A stretch of 37,549 bases of DNA from Acetatifactor sp. (GCA_022511425.1 JAFLRO010000021.1:1-37549); one strand, 5' to 3'; counted from the first letter of the stretch, positions 1 to 8,743 are shown. The notes: a model not told the origin generated them from the letters alone. Program-made: numbers and translations.

Positions 1-617
1 GATACTCCCAGAACAATGTCAATCCCTCCGGAAAAATCGGCATAAAGCTGAATCGAATACAGGAGCATTGCCGCAAGCGAGAAGGCTCCGTTAAACTGTT
101 CCGGATCCGCAGAAATTGCGGATATGATCACGCTAAGCCTGGCAGCGATCACCAGTTTCTTAAATAATCCCCACAGTGCACGAACAGCGCCTTTCAGAAT
201 ACCATCCACACTGATGCGCCTCTCTTCCAACGCTGCGCGCATCCTCGGATAGGATTCGATGGGGCCAATGAAAATATGAGGCAGGTAAGTGACAAATAGA
301 CCAAACCGCAGCAGATTTTTTTCGGGCTCATATTTGCCCCGGTATATGTCCACATGATATGCTATAATCTGCAGCGTAAAATAGGAAATACCCAGCGGTG
401 CGATGATCGAAGGCCATGGCAGCCATTGCTGAACCCGCAGAAAGAGAAGCGGTAATGTCAGCAGCACCACACTGATCCACATGACAAAACGGTACTTTGG
501 AATCAACCGTCCCACCAGATAACTGAACAGGGTCACCGCCAGCAGATACAAAACCGATATGCCATACCCGGCATACACCGCCAATCCTACTACTAAAATC
601 AAAATATCTATCATCAT
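1..617 (-). CDS. MBOAT family membrane O-acyltransferase (3' end cut by window edge)
   Basis: The first ~205 residues of a polytopic membrane protein are visible; the rest lies beyond the left edge. The translation begins MMIDILILVVGLAVYAGYG, runs through several hydrophobic segments and contains APLGISYFTLQ, VDIYRGK, LPHIFIGPIE and LYADFSGGIDI. These are the hallmarks of the DltB/AlgI branch of the MBOAT family, which moves acyl groups across or onto cell-surface polymers. The catalytic histidine of the family would lie past the edge, so activity cannot be judged. I chose ATG 617 because GAGGA sits 5 bases upstream. The gene starts 38 bases after the transglutaminase-like gene on the same strand and is probably co-transcribed with it. 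The acceptor polymer is unknown. AlgI-type genes are often followed by a DHHW/AlgX-like partner, which would be off the left end. Confidence 0.85.
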   Translation of the reverse strand, partial: MMIDILILVVGLAVYAGYGISVLYLLAVTLFSYLVGRLIPKYRFVMWISVVLLTLPLLFLRVQQWLPWPSIIAPLGISYFTLQIIAYHVDIYRGKYEPEKNLLRFGLFVTYLPHIFIGPIESYPRMRAALEERRISVDGILKGAVRALWGLFKKLVIAARLSVIISAISADPEQFNGAFSLAAMLLYSIQLYADFSGGIDIVLGV

Positions 618-655
618 ATATTCCTCATCCTGTGGCATAGCGCAGCTCTGCCGTG

Positions 656-2437
656 TTATTCACACTTTGGCCATGCGGAACGGTCCCAGTTTCTTCCCTG
701 TAAATGAGCATATCTCTGTTCATCCGTCATCAGACTGATCTGGTTATGGCGGGTGCTGGGTGTTGCATCGATGTGCCTCCAGACTCCGTCCAAATTAATG
801 ATCAGCCAGTAATGCGACTTATCGGTCACCCATATCAACTGCGTTTCATAGCCCTTTCTCGTCAAGAGGCTTTGCAGACAGAGGGCATGAACATAGCAAT
901 CTCCTACCTTGTTGGTAAAACCGTACCATACCGGGTCCTCTCCGCCGGAGTTATGACTGTACTTGATGGTGTTACGGACATAATCCCGAATTTCCTCCGC
1001 ATCACTACTGAGTCCCGCCGCAATGGAATCCGCCAGTGCATCCGTATCCGTCTGATCATGCTCTACAATCACTGTTCTCTTCACTCTGGCAGTATTCCCG
1101 TCCTTGTCCTGTGCTGTATAGGTGACATAATAGGTTCCGGCTTTGGTAATATCCACTCCTCTGGAATCGCATGTCACTTCGCAAACCCCATCCACCTTAT
1201 CCACGGCACTAACTCCCGCAAGATAATCCGGATTAGACCCTTTCTGGACGCTTAAAGTGGTAAGTCCCTTGATGACCGGCGGCGTCTTATCCGTAACAAC
1301 AGCCAGCGTGGCAGTGGATGTCGTGGTATTGCCGTTGATGTCGGTGGCTTCGATCGTCATTGTCTGAATGCCCAAATTATCCACATCCGGCTGTGTCATC
1401 AGTCGCACCTGTACATCTCCGGATACATCAAAACAGGATTCTATAAAGCTGTCCACAGTCACTTCTTCTCCCTGAAAAACAGAAATATCTGTTAGAATCA
1501 GCTCCGGCGGTGTGGTATCTACCACCTGGATCCGGCAGACATTTTCATCCACAAGGCTGGCAACCATATATTCGCCAATGCCGGAATTATTGACTGCATC
1601 AATGTCATCCTGCTTGATCATATAGTTGTCCCGTTCCGGATTGAAGAGTAAATCCTCCTTATCCAGCAGTTCCCCCAGTTCCAGCGTATATTCTTTTTTC
1701 AGCCAGACAATGGAGAGGATACATTCCTGCGATACAGCATTCCCATATGCGTCTTCCACAACCACGGTAACACTCTGATCTTCATAATTCAACGGAACAA
1801 CCACATTCCCTACGAAATGGATGGTGACCTGGGATAAATCATGACAGGAGGCAACAAAATCATATGGATCCGGCTTATAATCCGGCGTTTTCTCCAGTCG
1901 TTGGATAAATTCCACTTTGGGCGGGGTAGTATCCACCACAGTCAGTGTCACCGTCTCGTTTTTGGAGCCACTTCTCAGCGTCAGGGGAATACTGCCCACG
2001 GAATTGATATCTACAGAAGAAAGATCTGTGACAATACCGACATTATTGACATTTGCAAAATCTGTCATAAAAGCCTCGATATTAATGTTTTCAGTTCCCA
2101 GTTCCACTGTCAAATCATGGAATCTTGGCTGGATGTAAAACCAGCATACGGCGCATCCTATCGCCACTATCGCAACAGCAAAGTGGGGAATCCATCCACG
2201 ATTTTCCAAAAAGATATATGACGCCAACTTTTTCACTTTTGAAAGTATGTTGTTGTTCGTTTCTTCCTGGTTATCTTCTGATTTCTCTTCCGATTTTTCT
2301 TCGGTTTTTTCTTCCGATTTCTCTTCTGGTTTCTCTTCTGGTTTCTCTTCTGGTTTCTCTTCCAATTTCTCTTCCGATTTTTTTTCTAGTTTTTCTTCCG
2401 ATTTCTCTTCGAATTTTTCTTCCTGTTTCTCTTCCAT
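656..2437 (-). CDS. Membrane-anchored Ig-like/transglutaminase-like protein with N-terminal EEK repeats
   Basis: This 593-residue protein has four parts. Residues 1-52 are thirteen tetrapeptides of the form x-E-E-K (one is LEKK), a highly charged cytoplasmic tail. Residues ~82-103 form one membrane segment. Residues ~105-460 hold several beta-rich repeats resembling DUF5011/HYR Ig-like domains (recurring VVDTTPP, VTDKTPPVI and GTYYVTYTAQDKDGN). The C-terminus is a transglutaminase-like (papain-fold) domain with an apparent triad Cys514 (GDCYVHA), His542 (SHYWLI) and Asp557 (HIDATP). With the positive-rich tail inside, the enzyme domain would face outward, near the wall. It lies between an M15 wall peptidase and an MBOAT acyltransferase, which suggests envelope maturation. 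The start ATG is preceded by AGGAG at 10 bases. Whether it cross-links, cleaves or merely binds is unknown. Family assignment is good; function is inferred. Confidence 0.85.
   Translation of the reverse strand: MEEKQEEKFEEKSEEKLEKKSEEKLEEKPEEKPEEKPEEKSEEKTEEKSEEKSEDNQEETNNNILSKVKKLASYIFLENRGWIPHFAVAIVAIGCAVCWFYIQPRFHDLTVELGTENINIEAFMTDFANVNNVGIVTDLSSVDINSVGSIPLTLRSGSKNETVTLTVVDTTPPKVEFIQRLEKTPDYKPDPYDFVASCHDLSQVTIHFVGNVVVPLNYEDQSVTVVVEDAYGNAVSQECILSIVWLKKEYTLELGELLDKEDLLFNPERDNYMIKQDDIDAVNNSGIGEYMVASLVDENVCRIQVVDTTPPELILTDISVFQGEEVTVDSFIESCFDVSGDVQVRLMTQPDVDNLGIQTMTIEATDINGNTTTSTATLAVVTDKTPPVIKGLTTLSVQKGSNPDYLAGVSAVDKVDGVCEVTCDSRGVDITKAGTYYVTYTAQDKDGNTARVKRTVIVEHDQTDTDALADSIAAGLSSDAEEIRDYVRNTIKYSHNSGGEDPVWYGFTNKVGDCYVHALCLQSLLTRKGYETQLIWVTDKSHYWLIINLDGVWRHIDATPSTRHNQISLMTDEQRYAHLQGRNWDRSAWPKCE
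2282..2437 (-). repeat. 12-bp coding minisatellite (13 units, EEK tetrapeptides)
   Basis: The first 156 bases of the transglutaminase-like gene are thirteen 12-bp units encoding x-E-E-K. Three successive PEEK units are identical at DNA level, while the outer units differ mainly in the first codon (Q, F, S, L, P, T). On the plus strand this is a long pyrimidine-rich tract (TTTCTCTTC...). Because the unit is a multiple of three, gain or loss of units keeps the frame. Confidence 0.9.
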
Positions 2438-2502
2438 AGTTACAAACTCCTATTTAAACTGTGGTTATTTATTGACCCGCAAGATATAATTTCAGCATTG
2501 TT

Positions 2503-4650
2503 TCAGTTCTGTACATATCCGTCAGAATCAAAAGTATATTTTACACCATCAATAGTGAGCGTACAATCTACGGCATAGCCTCCGTCCGCATAACGGTATC
2601 TCCATCCATAGCCATTTGCCATCCAGCACTCCGCTGTGACACCATTATTTACACTGGGCAGTGAAAGCTTGTTATTTATTTCGTCATCCTGGAAATGCCA
2701 CCACTCGCTGGAAATGACATTGAAGCCTGCTGACACCATGACTTCTGACAGTTTCTTCGCATATGAGTTATTTTGAGCCCGTGCGGAATACTGGCTCAGG
2801 TCATGCATATCCGTCTGCATCACCAACTCATATCCGGTATCCAGATTCTCAAATGTCAAATCCATCGCCACACCGAGATTATGTCTGGAAATACCCGCAT
2901 TGAGGAAACTGCCCATGGAAAAACTAGTATTGCCGACCATCAATTCCCAATAAGTTTTACGCCTCTCGTATACCACGCCGTTCTCATCCGTCTCACGTAT
3001 ATAGAGCACAACACCCGGGTCATCCCCGTAATAAGTACTCTCCGGCAGCGTCGAATACTGAATCGATGTTGCCGTCTGGTACATGGAAACAGAGGCATTG
3101 TGGGGACGAAACGCATCGTAGATCTTCAGCTTGTAACCGTTTTCTTTTGCATTTTCTATAGCTGTCTCCAGCTTTCTGGCAGTGGGATAGAGCAGCGGAA
3201 CCAAAAAGCTGTTATCTATTAGGCACACATTTTCATATCCTTTGATGACTTTTCCCGTCAGACCTGATATTTCAAAGCCATGCGCCATAAAAATAGAATC
3301 GTAACTGTTCGTAATGTCATAGTTGCACAGGTATCCCACATATTCCGGCAGATTGATCATGCAATAATTACTGTCTATATAACATTTTTCGCCATTCATA
3401 TAGATGCCGAACATATTGTTCTGCACCTCGACTACAGAGTGAGCATCCAAAGTCTTTACTTCGCCCACCACTTTACTTTTTGCTGCATCACTGTATGCTC
3501 TCAGGTCTTTGACCGGCCAAATAGTGCAATATAACGGGGTGACTTCTATTTCACATTCACACACTTCCGAAACCGCTGCATAATCTTCCAACACTGCAGC
3601 AACACGGAAGGAATAACCTGCTCCCGGACTCAGACGGGGAGAAACATATGTACAATCGTCCTGCCTGGTGACTGTTTTGACTGATTTCCAAACGCCAGTT
3701 TCTTTGTTCATCATCTGGATCTCATAGAAATCGCAGTCCACTTTGTCCCACTCCAAATAGCACACACATCCATCTACAACCTCCACCGACAGATGAATAT
3801 CGCGAGCGGCAAACTCTTCCCATGAAAGGGTCATCTCTTTTGCATTACCGCCGTAGAGAGCCATGCCGTTTACACAGTTACCGGGCACAAATGTTAATAT
3901 GCAGGGATTCCCGGGCGTGGGTATCCACAGTTCTTCCTCTTCTTTCAAGTTCAGTTCTAGACTGCTGTCATCTACAGTCCTCAAAAACCTTTTTTCGCCG
4001 TTTTGCTCCGTAACATAAATGCTGCAGCTGTTGGCACTCTGAAAATCCAAATTTATGTAAGCTGTTCCTTTATCCGGATCAACTTCCCAATTTACCTTTT
4101 TGATCAGGGGATCCCGAATGTAAAAATAACGTTGGATTGAGGCCATCTTATACGTGTGCTCTTTTCCCTGCACAGTGTATCTTTTGATAAGTTCCATCTC
4201 AAGAACCAGGCCTTCATCTGTAGGCAATTCCGGCAGTTTGCAGGAAACATCCTCAACGTATCCGCTAAAGAAGGTTTTTTTCCCATTCTCACTGAATAAT
4301 TCCAGCGTGCCGACATCTATGTAATAGAAATCCGCACCTGCATCTTCCAGACCGGACCAGCTTAATTCAAAGGTTCCATCTTCATTCTCCCGAAGCTCGG
4401 GTATGGCATTATCCACCATTTTTTGTATTCTCGATATTTTCGTTTGATACAGAATGAATGCAACAGCGGCACTTATCACAAGCAAGATTGGCAGGACACA
4501 AAAGATGTATCCTACCATTTTGACTCTTCTTCTTCTTTTTCTGTTTTTTCTGCTATCTACTTTAATGACTCTTTTTGTTTTTTCTACTGGTATTAGTTCT
4601 GTATTATTTTTTCTTGTATGAAACGGTTTACCCGTATGATTTCCCGGCAT
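2503..4650 (-). CDS. M15 family D-Ala-D-Ala carboxypeptidase/dipeptidase, membrane anchored, multi-domain
   Basis: A 715-residue protein. It has a basic cytoplasmic N-terminus (RKNRKRRRRVK, residues ~34-44), one membrane segment (~46-68), beta-rich fibronectin-III-like stretches (~75-370), an SH3-like segment starting near WPVKDLRAYSD, and a C-terminal M15 (VanY/DdpX-type) peptidase domain. In the latter, KIYDAFRPH, SRHNLGVAMDL (~588-598) and EWWHF (~650) carry the expected zinc ligands and catalytic acid. The last ~35 residues (GYGWRYRYADGG...TFDSDGYV) resemble one choline/glucan-binding wall repeat. The likely job is trimming D-Ala-D-Ala ends of peptidoglycan peptides outside the membrane. 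It is unusually long for M15 enzymes because of its added domains. Start ATG 4650 has AGGAG 6 bases upstream. It is the first gene of a probable operon with the transglutaminase-like and MBOAT genes; 65 bases separate it from the former. Confidence 0.88.
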   Translation of the reverse strand: MPGNHTGKPFHTRKNNTELIPVEKTKRVIKVDSRKNRKRRRRVKMVGYIFCVLPILLVISAAVAFILYQTKISRIQKMVDNAIPELRENEDGTFELSWSGLEDAGADFYYIDVGTLELFSENGKKTFFSGYVEDVSCKLPELPTDEGLVLEMELIKRYTVQGKEHTYKMASIQRYFYIRDPLIKKVNWEVDPDKGTAYINLDFQSANSCSIYVTEQNGEKRFLRTVDDSSLELNLKEEEELWIPTPGNPCILTFVPGNCVNGMALYGGNAKEMTLSWEEFAARDIHLSVEVVDGCVCYLEWDKVDCDFYEIQMMNKETGVWKSVKTVTRQDDCTYVSPRLSPGAGYSFRVAAVLEDYAAVSEVCECEIEVTPLYCTIWPVKDLRAYSDAAKSKVVGEVKTLDAHSVVEVQNNMFGIYMNGEKCYIDSNYCMINLPEYVGYLCNYDITNSYDSIFMAHGFEISGLTGKVIKGYENVCLIDNSFLVPLLYPTARKLETAIENAKENGYKLKIYDAFRPHNASVSMYQTATSIQYSTLPESTYYGDDPGVVLYIRETDENGVVYERRKTYWELMVGNTSFSMGSFLNAGISRHNLGVAMDLTFENLDTGYELVMQTDMHDLSQYSARAQNNSYAKKLSEVMVSAGFNVISSEWWHFQDDEINNKLSLPSVNNGVTAECWMANGYGWRYRYADGGYAVDCTLTIDGVKYTFDSDGYVQN

Positions 4651-4813
4651 CTTCTTCTCCTCTTGAGTCCGTACATTTCACAAAGTTCAATTAGCTCTGT
4701 TATCCGAACCTCTTTCCGTGTAAAAAAGGTATTTTTATTAAGGCAAATAATGTAAGACAGACCGTATATGCCATTCCTATGATGAAATTCCCGTAAAAAT
4801 TCCACCATTTCAT

Positions 4814-4842
4814 ATTATAAGTGATGTGCTTTAAAAAGTCCA
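4814..4842 (-). promoter_or_regulatory. Candidate sigma-A promoter for the M15/transglutaminase/MBOAT group
   Basis: On the minus strand a perfect TATAAT (plus 4814-4819) lies 17 bases downstream of TGGACT (plus 4837-4842; 4 of 6 matches to TTGACA). This gives a leader of roughly 155 bases before the M15 start at 4650. The 297-base gap 4651-4947 contains no convincing gene; a 71-codon frame at 4700-4915 overlaps this promoter and has no clear ribosome-binding site. Confidence 0.5.
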
Positions 4843-4947
4843 TATTTTTGAATGATTTTCCTGCAATTACCTCAATTATCGGATTTTTACACCCGTCATT
4901 AGAAATCACCACCATTTTCCTATCCGCTATTCGCTTGCATTAAGCAT

Positions 4948-6300
4948 TCAATGATCCAGCATCGTTTCAATAAATATCCCGTACCCTCTCGTACTGTCCT
5001 GAACCAGTACATGTGTAACAGCGCCGATAATCCTTCCGCTCTGGATAATAGGACTACCGCTCATTCCCTGGACAATACCGCCTGTAATTTCCAAAAGCTC
5101 CGGATCAGTTACCTTCAACTCAATCCCCCGATTTACATTGTCGTGATCTAAATGTATTGCTATTATTTCCACATCATAGTATTTGGTTTCATCTTCAACA
5201 GTGCAAAGAATCTGTGCCGGTCCTTTTACGATCTCCTGCTTAAGACCAATAGGAAGAGCATCTTCTACCCCCAAGGACAGAGCTTTCTCATTGCATACTC
5301 CAAAGATTCCCTTGTTACTGTTACTGGTAATCGCTCCCAGAATATTGTCGTCAGAATACACTATCATGCCTGTCATCTCTCCGGGATTACCGTCCGTACC
5401 TTTTTTGATGTCCACAATGTCTGTCTGATAGAGCGATCCGCCCTCCATCTGCATCAGAGTACTGGTGTCGACGTCGTTAATACCATGGCCCAGTGCCCCA
5501 AAGTTTCCTTTGCAGTCAATATAAGTCATCGTTCCAACGCCCTGGGCATTGTCGCGAACCCATACGCCAATCTTGTAATTACCGCTTGCATCCTTCACCG
5601 GAGTCACGCTGACATCCATGGTTTCGCCATTTCGCTCTAAAGTCAGGATCACCGTCCTACCATTGCTCTCCTCAATACAACGGATAAATTTCTCTTTCTC
5701 AGTAACACTTTCACCGTCAACATAGCGGATATAGTCACCTGATTTCAGTATATACCGACAGGGCGAATAAGTGACACCGTCAAGCCCCTGAAACTCTCCC
5801 GTGCCGATTACCAGCACTCCGTCCGTTTTTACATAAATACCGATTGGCGCACCTACAGGAATCAACTCCTGATCCTGAATGACCTGGATGTCCACCTCTT
5901 TAAAGGGCAGAAATCCAAATAGTTTCACCAGCATCCGATAGCTGGACTCCTGCGCTGTCCTCATAGTCACCGGCTTGCTTAGGTCAATTTCCAGGGAACC
6001 CGCCGGGATATTGCTCTCACCGGTTTCGCTTACGCTGACAATCTCAGCTGCGGCGGGTACTCCCAGATAAAAAGACTGCTCCTGATCAGCCCGTACGTTA
6101 AGAACCGATGGAATACTGTTGTCTATCTGATAATAGAGTATGGCCGTCAGTGCCGTACAGCTGAATAACAAAGCAAAACAGAGACTGAACCGATAAATTT
6201 TCAGGCGCCTCGTCCTTTTCTTCCAATTTTGCAGCAGGATAACAACGTCGCGTCCTGCCTGCTCCTTAATCTGTCCGTCACTGTCTGATTGCTGTCTCAT
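4948..6300 (-). CDS. spoIVB: SpoIVB serine peptidase (stage IV sporulation)
   Basis: A 450-residue S55-family PDZ protease. In sporulation the family is secreted from the forespore into the intermembrane space and cleaves SpoIVFA, which releases pro-sigma-K processing in the mother cell. Seen here: a basic N-terminus and one membrane segment (~residues 36-58), a central PDZ-like region (YILKSGDYIRYVDGESV), the histidine motif LGHGINDVD, and the nucleophile motif GMSGSPII near residue 415, followed by IGAVTHVLVQDSTRGYGIF. All are diagnostic. I chose ATG 6300 over GTG 6309 because GGGAG lies 8 bases upstream of the ATG. The neighbour upstream is recN, as in most Clostridia; the usual downstream neighbour spo0A is not next to it. 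The ribosome-binding site is part of a long-range inverted repeat, described separately. Confidence 0.97.
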   Translation of the reverse strand: MRQQSDSDGQIKEQAGRDVVILLQNWKKRTRRLKIYRFSLCFALLFSCTALTAILYYQIDNSIPSVLNVRADQEQSFYLGVPAAAEIVSVSETGESNIPAGSLEIDLSKPVTMRTAQESSYRMLVKLFGFLPFKEVDIQVIQDQELIPVGAPIGIYVKTDGVLVIGTGEFQGLDGVTYSPCRYILKSGDYIRYVDGESVTEKEKFIRCIEESNGRTVILTLERNGETMDVSVTPVKDASGNYKIGVWVRDNAQGVGTMTYIDCKGNFGALGHGINDVDTSTLMQMEGGSLYQTDIVDIKKGTDGNPGEMTGMIVYSDDNILGAITSNSNKGIFGVCNEKALSLGVEDALPIGLKQEIVKGPAQILCTVEDETKYYDVEIIAIHLDHDNVNRGIELKVTDPELLEITGGIVQGMSGSPIIQSGRIIGAVTHVLVQDSTRGYGIFIETMLDH

Positions 6301-6301
6301 T

Positions 6302-6413
6302 GTACACACTCCCTGAATTTTATTTTACTTTGCCCTTGCCGTTCAGCACGCGCCATTCGCAAAACGGTTAAATCTGGCTGAACTGTATCTACATGTATTC
6401 TTAACAGAGTGTG
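6302..6413 (-). promoter_or_regulatory. spoIVB leader inverted repeat that covers the ribosome-binding site
   Basis: In the 157-base gap between recN and spoIVB, the sequence GTACACACTC (minus strand, plus positions 6404-6413) is an exact 10-base complement of GAGTGTGTAC (plus 6302-6311). The latter overlaps the end of the spoIVB ribosome-binding site (GGGAG) and stops two bases before the ATG. If transcribed together, the two arms could pair and hide the translation start. No convincing sigma-F, sigma-G or sigma-A promoter was found in the gap. Confidence 0.5.
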
Positions 6414-6457
6414 TACTTTTTAAACCTTTATTTAATTGTTTCTATCATCCAATTTAT

Positions 6458-8146
6458 TCATTTGACTTTTTTGTGTATCAAAGCTTGTGAGCGCATCTCG
6501 CGGGCATTGGACAGAGCAGCTTCCGTAAGAGTATCGCTGCCGAGAAGCCTTGCCAATTCTCCCAGACTCTCCTCTCCCTCTATGGGGCGAATGTCCGTGA
6601 TGGTATTGTCCTCCGTGCTGCTCTTTTCGATGACGAAATGCCGGTCCGCCATGGCTGCTATCTGTGGCAAGTGAGTAATGCACAGCACCTGGGTGCTCCT
6701 GGCCACGGTGTCCAGCTGTTCAGAGACTTTCCAAGCTGTCCTGCCGCTGATTCCTGCGTCGATTTCGTCAAAAATCAGCGTACCGATCACATCCCGTTCC
6801 GCCAGCACCGTCTTGATTGCCAGCATGACTCTGGACAGCTCACCGCCACTGGCTACCTGGCTTAATGGCATTACACTCTCTCCGGGGTTTGTGGAAATCA
6901 AAAACTCCACCTCGTCGTATCCCCGGGCTGTGACTGTCTGCTCTGGCCGTACTTCGATCTCAAACTCCACCGCCGCAAAATTTAACTGCTTTAGCGCTCC
7001 CTTCAGCTGCTCTGCCAGGATAGCAGCATTCCTGCTTCGAATGTCAGACAGCCGTTTGCAGGCATCCAGAAGCAACTGTTCCGACTCATCCAGCTTGCAT
7101 TTCAATTTTTCCATATAAGCATCGTAATCCGTCAGCTTTTCCAGCAGCTGATGCCGCTCTTCCCCATACCGGATTACCTCCTGGAGAGTATTTCCGTACT
7201 TTCCCTTCAGATGATTCAAGGTATTTAACCTCTCCTCCACCTGTGTGAAATCTTCCCCGTCAAACTCGCAATCTTCCATATACTCCGACAGATCCCGGTT
7301 ATAGTCTGACAGAAGGTTATCAATCTCCGCCAACTGCCCTTCAAGTTCCCCCAGTCTGTCATCGTACATGGAAACACCCCTCAAGGCGCGCAGGGCACGG
7401 CTCAACGCTCCGCTTGCACCACTCTCAAAGTCCCCGCCGGTATGCTGGTAGCTTTCCGTCAGTCCTTCCATGATCCGCTTGCCATTTACCATCAGCCGGT
7501 AGCGCTGCTCCAGCTCCTCGTCCTCCCCGACAACCAGTTTTGCCTGTTCAATCTCCTGCCATTCAAACTCTGCCAGCGCCTGCTCTTTAGCCTTTGCCGC
7601 TTCGTCCATGGTCTCGGCTTCCAGCTCCCTGCGCAATTCCCTGCACTGCCTGTAAAGCTGTTCCACTTCTTCCGAAGCAAACAGAAATCCTTCTCCACAG
7701 TATCCGTCAAGAATCTCCATATGGTTCTTCTTATGCAATAGTGACTGATGCTCGTGCTGGCCGTGGATGTCGATCAGAACCTCCGCCAGCTCCTTCACCT
7801 GCTTGGCAGTGACGGTCTCTCCATTAATTCGACAAGTACTCTTTCCCACCTGCATCTTCCTGCTGATGATAAGTGTACCGTCCTCCTGGGGCTCCAATTC
7901 CATCTGTAATAGCAGCTCTCTGATCTTTGGATTGTCCTCTGCAAAGATCAACTCTACAAGAGCGCTCTCCGCGCCCTTCCGCAGCATCTCTTTCTCGAAC
8001 TTTCCTCCCAGCGCCAGATTCACGCTGCCGATCAACAGGGACTTTCCTGCGCCTGTCTCGCCGGTGAGAATGTTCAAGCCCGGCCCGAACTCCACCTCTG
8101 TCTCTTCCATCAGCGCTAGATTTTTCACATGTAAACTTTGAAGCAT
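6458..8146 (-). CDS. recN: DNA repair protein RecN
   Basis: A 562-residue SMC-like ATPase of double-strand-break repair. The Walker A motif GETGAGKS is at residues 29-36. A long coiled-coil-rich centre follows, then the ABC signature ASGGE at 432-436, Walker B FDEIDAG at 459-465, and the H-loop ITHLPQIAA. Length and motif order match full-length RecN. RecN proteins bring broken DNA ends together in the cytoplasm. It lies 127 bases after argR on the same strand and upstream of spoIVB, the standard clostridial arrangement. Start ATG begins MLQSLHVKNLALMEE, the usual RecN N-terminus. Confidence 0.98.
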   Translation of the reverse strand: MLQSLHVKNLALMEETEVEFGPGLNILTGETGAGKSLLIGSVNLALGGKFEKEMLRKGAESALVELIFAEDNPKIRELLLQMELEPQEDGTLIISRKMQVGKSTCRINGETVTAKQVKELAEVLIDIHGQHEHQSLLHKKNHMEILDGYCGEGFLFASEEVEQLYRQCRELRRELEAETMDEAAKAKEQALAEFEWQEIEQAKLVVGEDEELEQRYRLMVNGKRIMEGLTESYQHTGGDFESGASGALSRALRALRGVSMYDDRLGELEGQLAEIDNLLSDYNRDLSEYMEDCEFDGEDFTQVEERLNTLNHLKGKYGNTLQEVIRYGEERHQLLEKLTDYDAYMEKLKCKLDESEQLLLDACKRLSDIRSRNAAILAEQLKGALKQLNFAAVEFEIEVRPEQTVTARGYDEVEFLISTNPGESVMPLSQVASGGELSRVMLAIKTVLAERDVIGTLIFDEIDAGISGRTAWKVSEQLDTVARSTQVLCITHLPQIAAMADRHFVIEKSSTEDNTITDIRPIEGEESLGELARLLGSDTLTEAALSNAREMRSQALIHKKVK

Positions 8147-8273
8147 TCTTCCTCACATTCTGCCGCTTTTGCGGCTCTATGCCTTCTCCTTGCCCTGCCT
8201 GGCTGCCCATGCGAGACAGAGTGTGCGCTGCCCATGCGCAATTTTGCTTACTGTCGGTGAATAGACAAGTCCA

Positions 8274-8726
8274 CTATCTGTCCAGCAGCTCCGTCAGCTT
8301 CTCCGACAACGCAGCTGCCTCCTCCCGGCTCCTGGCTGCTACGAAAATCGTATCATCGCCGGCGATACAGCCCACCACTTCCGGCAGGCTTAAGCTGTCC
8401 AGTGTGGCGGCCACAGCCATAGCCATCCCCGATGCCGTTCGAATCACCAGCAGGTTCTGTGCTACATCCATGCCTACAAACCCGTCCCTCAGTACTCTTA
8501 TATACCGCTCCTCCATCTGTGGACTGTTCTGTGGCAGCTGCACATATTTCTGTCTGCCGTCAGGCGTGGATACCTTGGACAGTTCCAGTTCTCTGATATC
8601 TCTGGACACGGTGGCCTGAGTCACCTTAAAACCACGCTGCCGCAACATTTCTGCCAGTTCTTCCTGTGTGTCTACATCCACCTTTCGGATAAGATCCAGG
8701 ATGCTGTCTTGTCGTTGTTTTTTCAT
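8274..8726 (-). CDS. argR: Arginine repressor ArgR
   Basis: A 150-residue ArgR/AhrC regulator. The N-terminal winged helix (residues ~1-70) contains the family pattern EELAEMLRQRGFKVTQATVSRDIRELELSK in two overlapping parts, and the C-terminal arginine-binding, hexamer-forming domain has VVGCIAGDDTIFVA. Arginine is the usual corepressor, acting on arginine biosynthesis and catabolism genes. I chose ATG 8726, which has GGGGGA 8 bases upstream; a TTG at 8747 would extend into the nadK stop and has no good site. It follows nadK by 17 bases and is probably co-transcribed. Placement next to recN is conserved in Firmicutes and is not by itself evidence of a regulatory link. Confidence 0.97.
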   Translation of the reverse strand: MKKQRQDSILDLIRKVDVDTQEELAEMLRQRGFKVTQATVSRDIRELELSKVSTPDGRQKYVQLPQNSPQMEERYIRVLRDGFVGMDVAQNLLVIRTASGMAMAVAATLDSLSLPEVVGCIAGDDTIFVAARSREEAAALSEKLTELLDR

Positions 8727-8743
8727 ATTTATTCCCCCAACAA

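Noticed and set aside
2125-2489. Plus-strand frames rich in S/F/L repeats (SSDFSS-type) opposite the EEK tract
   Set aside because: They are the antisense shadow of the 12-bp coding repeat; codon pattern and annotated domains support only the minus-strand frame.
4700-4915. A 71-codon minus-strand frame with one hydrophobic stretch between spoIVB and the M15 gene
   Set aside because: It has no good ribosome-binding site and contains the probable promoter of the downstream operon; a small protein cannot be fully excluded.
6301-6460. A sigma-G or sigma-F promoter in front of spoIVB
   Set aside because: I looked for GHATR/GYWTA with proper spacing to CATnnTA or GGnnAnA on the minus strand and found no acceptable pair.
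8147-8273. A further palindromic element in the recN-argR gap (CTGCCCATGCG occurs twice)
   Set aside because: It is a short direct repeat and lacks the arm and foot of the palindromic family.
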